Assembly: GCA_045594025.1 (NCBI GenBank)
Contig: JAZNXS010000001.1
Span: 22,533 to 86,532 of the forward strand
Reading direction: 5' to 3'
Length of the DNA: 64,000 nucleotides
From: Scatosoma sp045594025
GTDB lineage: Bacteria; Bacillota; Clostridia; Christensenellales; Borkfalkiaceae
In this document: positions 63,639 to 64,000 of the stretch, piece after piece
Layout of the letters: the number at the start of each line of letters is the position of its first letter
Position numbering within the stretch: the first letter of the stretch is position 1
Position numbers and translations under genes: made by a program
The notes under the pieces: generated by a model
Database searches by the model: none
Told to the model about the DNA's origin: nothing
What the model saw: the letters and a program-made list of their open reading frames with translations, nothing else

Positions 63639-64000
63639 TTATGCCTTTTCGGGGTGAAGTTTAAGATCAACAACAGGATTGACCAGCGGCTCCATTGAAA
63701 ATCCGTTAGGGCCGTAAATACGGCATTCCGCCATATCGCCATCCTGAATATGAAACGCTCTGGGGGTTCCGGTGGAAAGAACATCACCTGCAAACCATCC
63801 CTGTATGCTGCTGTGAAGTGATATAAGCTTTGCAGGGCGGTGCGTCATATTGTTGACTACATTTGCAGCATATATCTCACCGTTCAAAACGCTTTGGACT
63901 TCAAGCTTTAAAACATCCGGCACTTCATCAGGCGTTACCAGCTGAGGTCCAAACGAAAAGAATGTTGGGAAATTTTTAACTATGGTAAGATATCTTGGGT
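63639..64000 (-). CDS. Fumarylacetoacetate hydrolase family protein (C-terminal part)
   Basis: The frame is open to the window edge, giving about 119 C-terminal residues. FAH-family motifs are clear: FSFGPQLVTPDEV, LEVQSVLNGE, the LISLHSSIQGW region, GDVLSTGTP and MEPLVNPV. Members cleave or hydrate diketo acids or act as decarboxylases in aromatic and sugar-acid breakdown. The N-terminal part is beyond the window. The specific substrate cannot be read from this end. Confidence 0.85.
   Translation of the reverse strand, partial: PRYLTIVKNFPTFFSFGPQLVTPDEVPDVLKLEVQSVLNGEIYAANVVNNMTHRPAKLISLHSSIQGWFAGDVLSTGTPRAFHIQDGDMAECRIYGPNGFSMEPLVNPVVDLKLHPEKA

Overview
The window is a chromosomal piece of an uncultured-type, AT-leaning Clostridia genome. 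The evidence is a complete spoIIIA sporulation operon, an IspH-ribosomal S1 fusion typical of Clostridia, strong -35/-10 promoters with 17-base spacers, AGGAGG-type ribosome binding sites, CUT1-type sugar ABC permeases and many Listeria/InlB-like extracellular repeats. A gut lineage near Christensenellales/Borkfalkiaceae is my guess from overall style; nothing in the window proves the family. Nearly every gene lies on the minus strand.

Region 1 (1-19,000) is mostly core genome. It starts with the 5' end of a probable Asp23/Gls24 gene, then spoIIIAH to spoIIIAA, htpG, a cmk-plsC-ispH/rpsA operon in which the CMP kinase carries an N-terminal AroH chorismate mutase, and a HI0933-type flavoprotein. 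Next is a five-gene Na+-pumping decarboxylase operon (OadA-type and MmdA-type carboxyltransferases, biotin carrier, OadB, OadG), a TVP38 membrane protein, a tiny secreted peptide and RNase HI.

Region 2 (19,000-23,300) has tRNA-Trp with a textbook promoter and terminator, a Cys-rich/GLUG surface lipoprotein with 87-bp tandem repeats, a small Cys-rich protein, and an Xis/LuxR-like regulator under a strong promoter with two palindromic operators.

Region 3 (23,300-60,000) is a large glycan-use locus. Reading away from an extended-type promoter at 54,804-54,832 it encodes a lipoprotein phosphatase, a solute-binding protein, two permeases, four members of one putative TIM-barrel hydrolase family, three very large modular surface proteins that share shuffled domains, a 39-residue peptide, a GH63-type enzyme, two GH78-like proteins, a GH125 alpha-mannosidase and a DUF4832 protein. 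Two AraC regulators (+ strand), a GH4 enzyme and a serine hydrolase flank it. No transporter ATPase is present, so a shared MsmK-type ATPase elsewhere is implied. GH125 and GH63 point to alpha-mannosides or N-glycan-like material, and the GH78-like and GH4 genes to rhamnose- or uronate-containing glycans; the true substrate is not shown. A 278-bp element with inverted-repeat ends sits inside this gene string.

Region 4 (60,000-64,000) holds a HAD phosphatase, MgtC/SapB, an ABC exporter, tRNA-Thr(GGT) and the 3' part of a fumarylacetoacetate hydrolase family gene cut by the window edge.
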